Shown: positions 6,619 to 7,804 of the stretch, piece after piece | How the letters are laid out: each line of letters opens with the position of its first letter | Position numbering within the stretch: the stretch's first letter is position 1 | From: Actinomycetota bacterium | Lineage (GTDB): Bacteria > Actinomycetota > Acidimicrobiia > Acidimicrobiales > Ilumatobacteraceae | Assembly (NCBI GenBank): GCA_026393655.1 | Contig: JAPKZT010000001.1 | Coordinates: 1-7,804, forward strand | DNA length: 7,804 bases | Direction: 5' to 3' | Translations under genes and position numbers: made by a program | The notes under the pieces: model-generated | Database searches by the model: none | Seen by the model: the letters and a program-made list of their open reading frames with translations, nothing else | Told to the model about the DNA's origin: nothing

Positions 6619-6740
6619 TGTTTTCCCCTTTTGTCTAGTTTGACTAGCTTGTTTAGTTGAATGTAATTAATTGCAATTCATTATCCTTCATATTCACTTA
6701 CTGCATATTGCTTATCAATTTATTTTTCGTCAAAATATTT
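6619..6740 (-). promoter_or_regulatory. AT-rich leader and probable promoter region of the binding-protein gene
   Basis: This 122-base gap between the permease stop and the binding-protein start is markedly AT-rich. On minus there are two weak promoter-like pairs with 17-base spacers: TTGACG (6733-6728) with CAATAT (6710-6705), and TTGATA (6718-6713) with GAATAT (6695-6690). A GATAAT at 6685-6680 is a better -10 but has no -35. Downstream are two small palindromes, AATTGCAATT (6669-6678) and CTAGT-TTG-ACTAG (6635-6647), either of which could bind a regulator. A separate promoter would let the binding protein be made in excess of the membrane parts, as is usual for importers. Confidence 0.4.
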
Positions 6741-7637
6741 CTACCGACCTCTGGTAGTCGTGTGCCATTTACCGATTGCTACTTTCGAGATTAGACCGAA
6801 CAGAATAAATACAACAAGACCGAAGATGCTGGCCAAAATAATCGCTGTAATCAGCTCGGCACCCCAGAGGCGCCCACGATAAATGTCAATTTGCGCGCCA
6901 ATTCCGACAACGCCACCTTGGCGAAAATAAAAGTCGCCGACAACTGCACCAATAACCGATAGGCCGGCCGAAATACGCAAGCCGACAAAAATATTTGGCA
7001 TAGCCGCCGGAAACTGTAGTTTGCGAAGTCGAGTGAATTTGCTTGCGCCGTGAAGCGTAAACAACTCGTGTTGGCTGGCATCCACAGAAAGCAAACCAAA
7101 AAGAGTGTTATTGACAATTGGAAAGAAAGCGATCAATACAACAACAAGAATGCGCTGCACCCGAATCCCGTCAATTAATGCTCTAATCAAAGGTGTCATT
7201 GCCAAAATTGGAGCAGACTGCAAAGCAACAAGATATGGCCAAGTGGCTCGCTCCATCCAACGGCGCGTTGCCATCAATGTAGCAAGGGTCGTGCCAACGA
7301 TGATCGTGATGAACAAGCCAGAGATTGCGATCTTGATCGAATCCCAAAGTGACATCAGAATTGGTTTCAAACCTCGTTGTGTACCGGCCGACCAAGTAAG
7401 AAATCCTTCGTTAATGACACGGTGCGGAGTTGGCAACAAAAAACGCTTCTGTGGTGGCAACAATTTTGTTGAGAGTAAATACCAAAAGCCGATAAACAAA
7501 ATAAACACAATCACCGGTCCAGCGAAATCACTGAAAAGATTGCGCTCGTTTGATTCTCGCGGTGCATCATCAATCCGCAAACTCGGAGGTGCCGACTGAT
7601 CAATCGTGTTTGTAACTTTCAAATTTGTGCTGTTCAT
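6741..7637 (-). CDS. ABC transporter permease, NitT/TauT (SsuC/TauC-like) family
   Basis: The membrane-spanning subunit of an importer of the nitrate/sulfonate/pyrimidine-precursor class; 298 residues. The first 35 or so residues are polar and cytoplasmic. About six hydrophobic segments follow, near residues 38-57, 99-121, 133-153, 157-176, 209-233 and 260-287. LLPTPHRV (67-74) matches the LPSPxxV motif found just after the first helix in this family. HGASKFTRLRKLQFPAAMPN (186-205) is the cytoplasmic EAA-type loop that docks on the ATPase. The ATG overlaps the ATPase stop by 4 bases, and GGGG (7648-7645 on minus) sits 7 bases before it. The reading frame is intact, unlike that of the binding-protein gene downstream. 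The segment around residues 146-166, which often contains an IWFG-like motif, is unusual here (MTPLIRALIDGIRVQRI). The substrate is unknown. Confidence 0.9.
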   Translation of the reverse strand: MNSTNLKVTNTIDQSAPPSLRIDDAPRESNERNLFSDFAGPVIVFILFIGFWYLLSTKLLPPQKRFLLPTPHRVINEGFLTWSAGTQRGLKPILMSLWDSIKIAISGLFITIIVGTTLATLMATRRWMERATWPYLVALQSAPILAMTPLIRALIDGIRVQRILVVVLIAFFPIVNNTLFGLLSVDASQHELFTLHGASKFTRLRKLQFPAAMPNIFVGLRISAGLSVIGAVVGDFYFRQGGVVGIGAQIDIYRGRLWGAELITAIILASIFGLVVFILFGLISKVAIGKWHTTTRGR

Positions 7638-7804
7638 ACGAGTGCCCCGCGTAGTGCGACTGATACTTCGCCACAGATTTCTGCAAACTTAGGCTCGTAA
7701 CGCAACGAGTGGGCGCGTGGATATTCGAACGGAATATCAAAACTTCCAACGATTTGACCAGGTCGTGCTGACATAACAAGAACTTTTGTCGACATATAGA
7801 CCGC
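7634..7804 (-). CDS. ABC transporter ATP-binding protein, NitT/TauT (SsuB/TauB-like), C-terminal fragment
   Basis: Only the last 56 residues are in the window; the gene runs off the right edge. The fragment opens with AVYMSTKVLVMSARPGQIVG, which matches the segment just after the H-loop of SsuB/TauB-type ATPases (EAVxLSDRVxVMSxRPG). It then has FDIPFEYPRAHSLRYEPKF, the usual tail region. Walker A, Walker B and the signature motif lie outside the window. It would power uptake through the permease, whose start codon overlaps this stop codon as ATGA. The order ATPase, permease, binding protein on one strand is typical of this importer class. Confidence 0.88.
   Translation of the reverse strand, partial: AVYMSTKVLVMSARPGQIVGSFDIPFEYPRAHSLRYEPKFAEICGEVSVALRGALV

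Noticed and set aside
6741..6757. CTACC / GGTAG inverted repeat at the permease stop
   Set aside because: Five-base arms around a 7-base loop with no following T run on minus; not convincing as a terminator or attenuator.
7105..7599. Plus-strand 164-residue ORF opposite the permease
   Set aside because: It lies entirely antisense to a clear permease, has no recognisable domain, and its composition fits a shadow frame.
1..7804. CRISPR array, tRNA, rRNA, insertion sequence or prophage
   Set aside because: No regularly spaced repeats, cloverleaf-like sequence, transposase motif or terminal inverted repeats were seen on reading both strands.

Overview
The window looks like a piece of an actinobacterial chromosome of moderate GC content, probably from an uncultured aquatic lineage (Acidimicrobiia-like is my best guess, from memory of gene order and protein style). 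The guess rests on the rluB-tyrA order, an AroA with the actinobacterial-style LAGTxxRF motif, and a terminator without a U-tract. No tRNA, rRNA, CRISPR array, insertion sequence or prophage gene is visible. Genes cover nearly everything, and the longest non-coding stretch is about 120 bases.

Bases 2-3115, plus strand: the end of an RsuA/RluB-family pseudouridine synthase, then tyrA (prephenate dehydrogenase with a C-terminal ACT domain) overlapping aroA (EPSP synthase) by 4 bases. Together these two supply aromatic amino-acid and chorismate synthesis steps. After a 68-base gap with a likely -10 box and a strong ribosome binding site comes a COG2236-type purine phosphoribosyltransferase, best started at a TTG. 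It meets the next gene tail to tail.

Bases 3125-5502: a divergent pair. A COG1233-type FAD-dependent oxidoreductase lies on minus and a creatininase-family amidohydrolase on plus, with only 17 bases between the longest possible start codons. A GC-rich hairpin at 5504-5531 separates the amidohydrolase from the next, convergent block.

Bases 5555-7804, minus strand: an ABC importer of the nitrate/taurine/pyrimidine-precursor (NitT/TauT, NMT1-like) type, read as ATPase (C-terminal 56 residues only), permease (4-base overlap) and lipoprotein substrate-binding protein. The binding-protein gene is broken. A complete lipoprotein signal peptide and linker run in one frame to a TAA at 6456-6454, and the rest of the protein continues in another frame. 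The stop and a possible restart overlap as TAATG. From memory of the family, about 40 residues that should hold the first ligand-binding strand also seem to be missing, so this may be an out-of-frame deletion and not a single-base slip.

The broken importer gene is the most notable thing here. A weaker idea is that the amidohydrolase, the FAD enzyme and the importer (perhaps with the phosphoribosyltransferase) form a scavenging island for a nitrogen-containing small molecule. Nothing in the window proves this, and I see no clearly new defence or mobile system.
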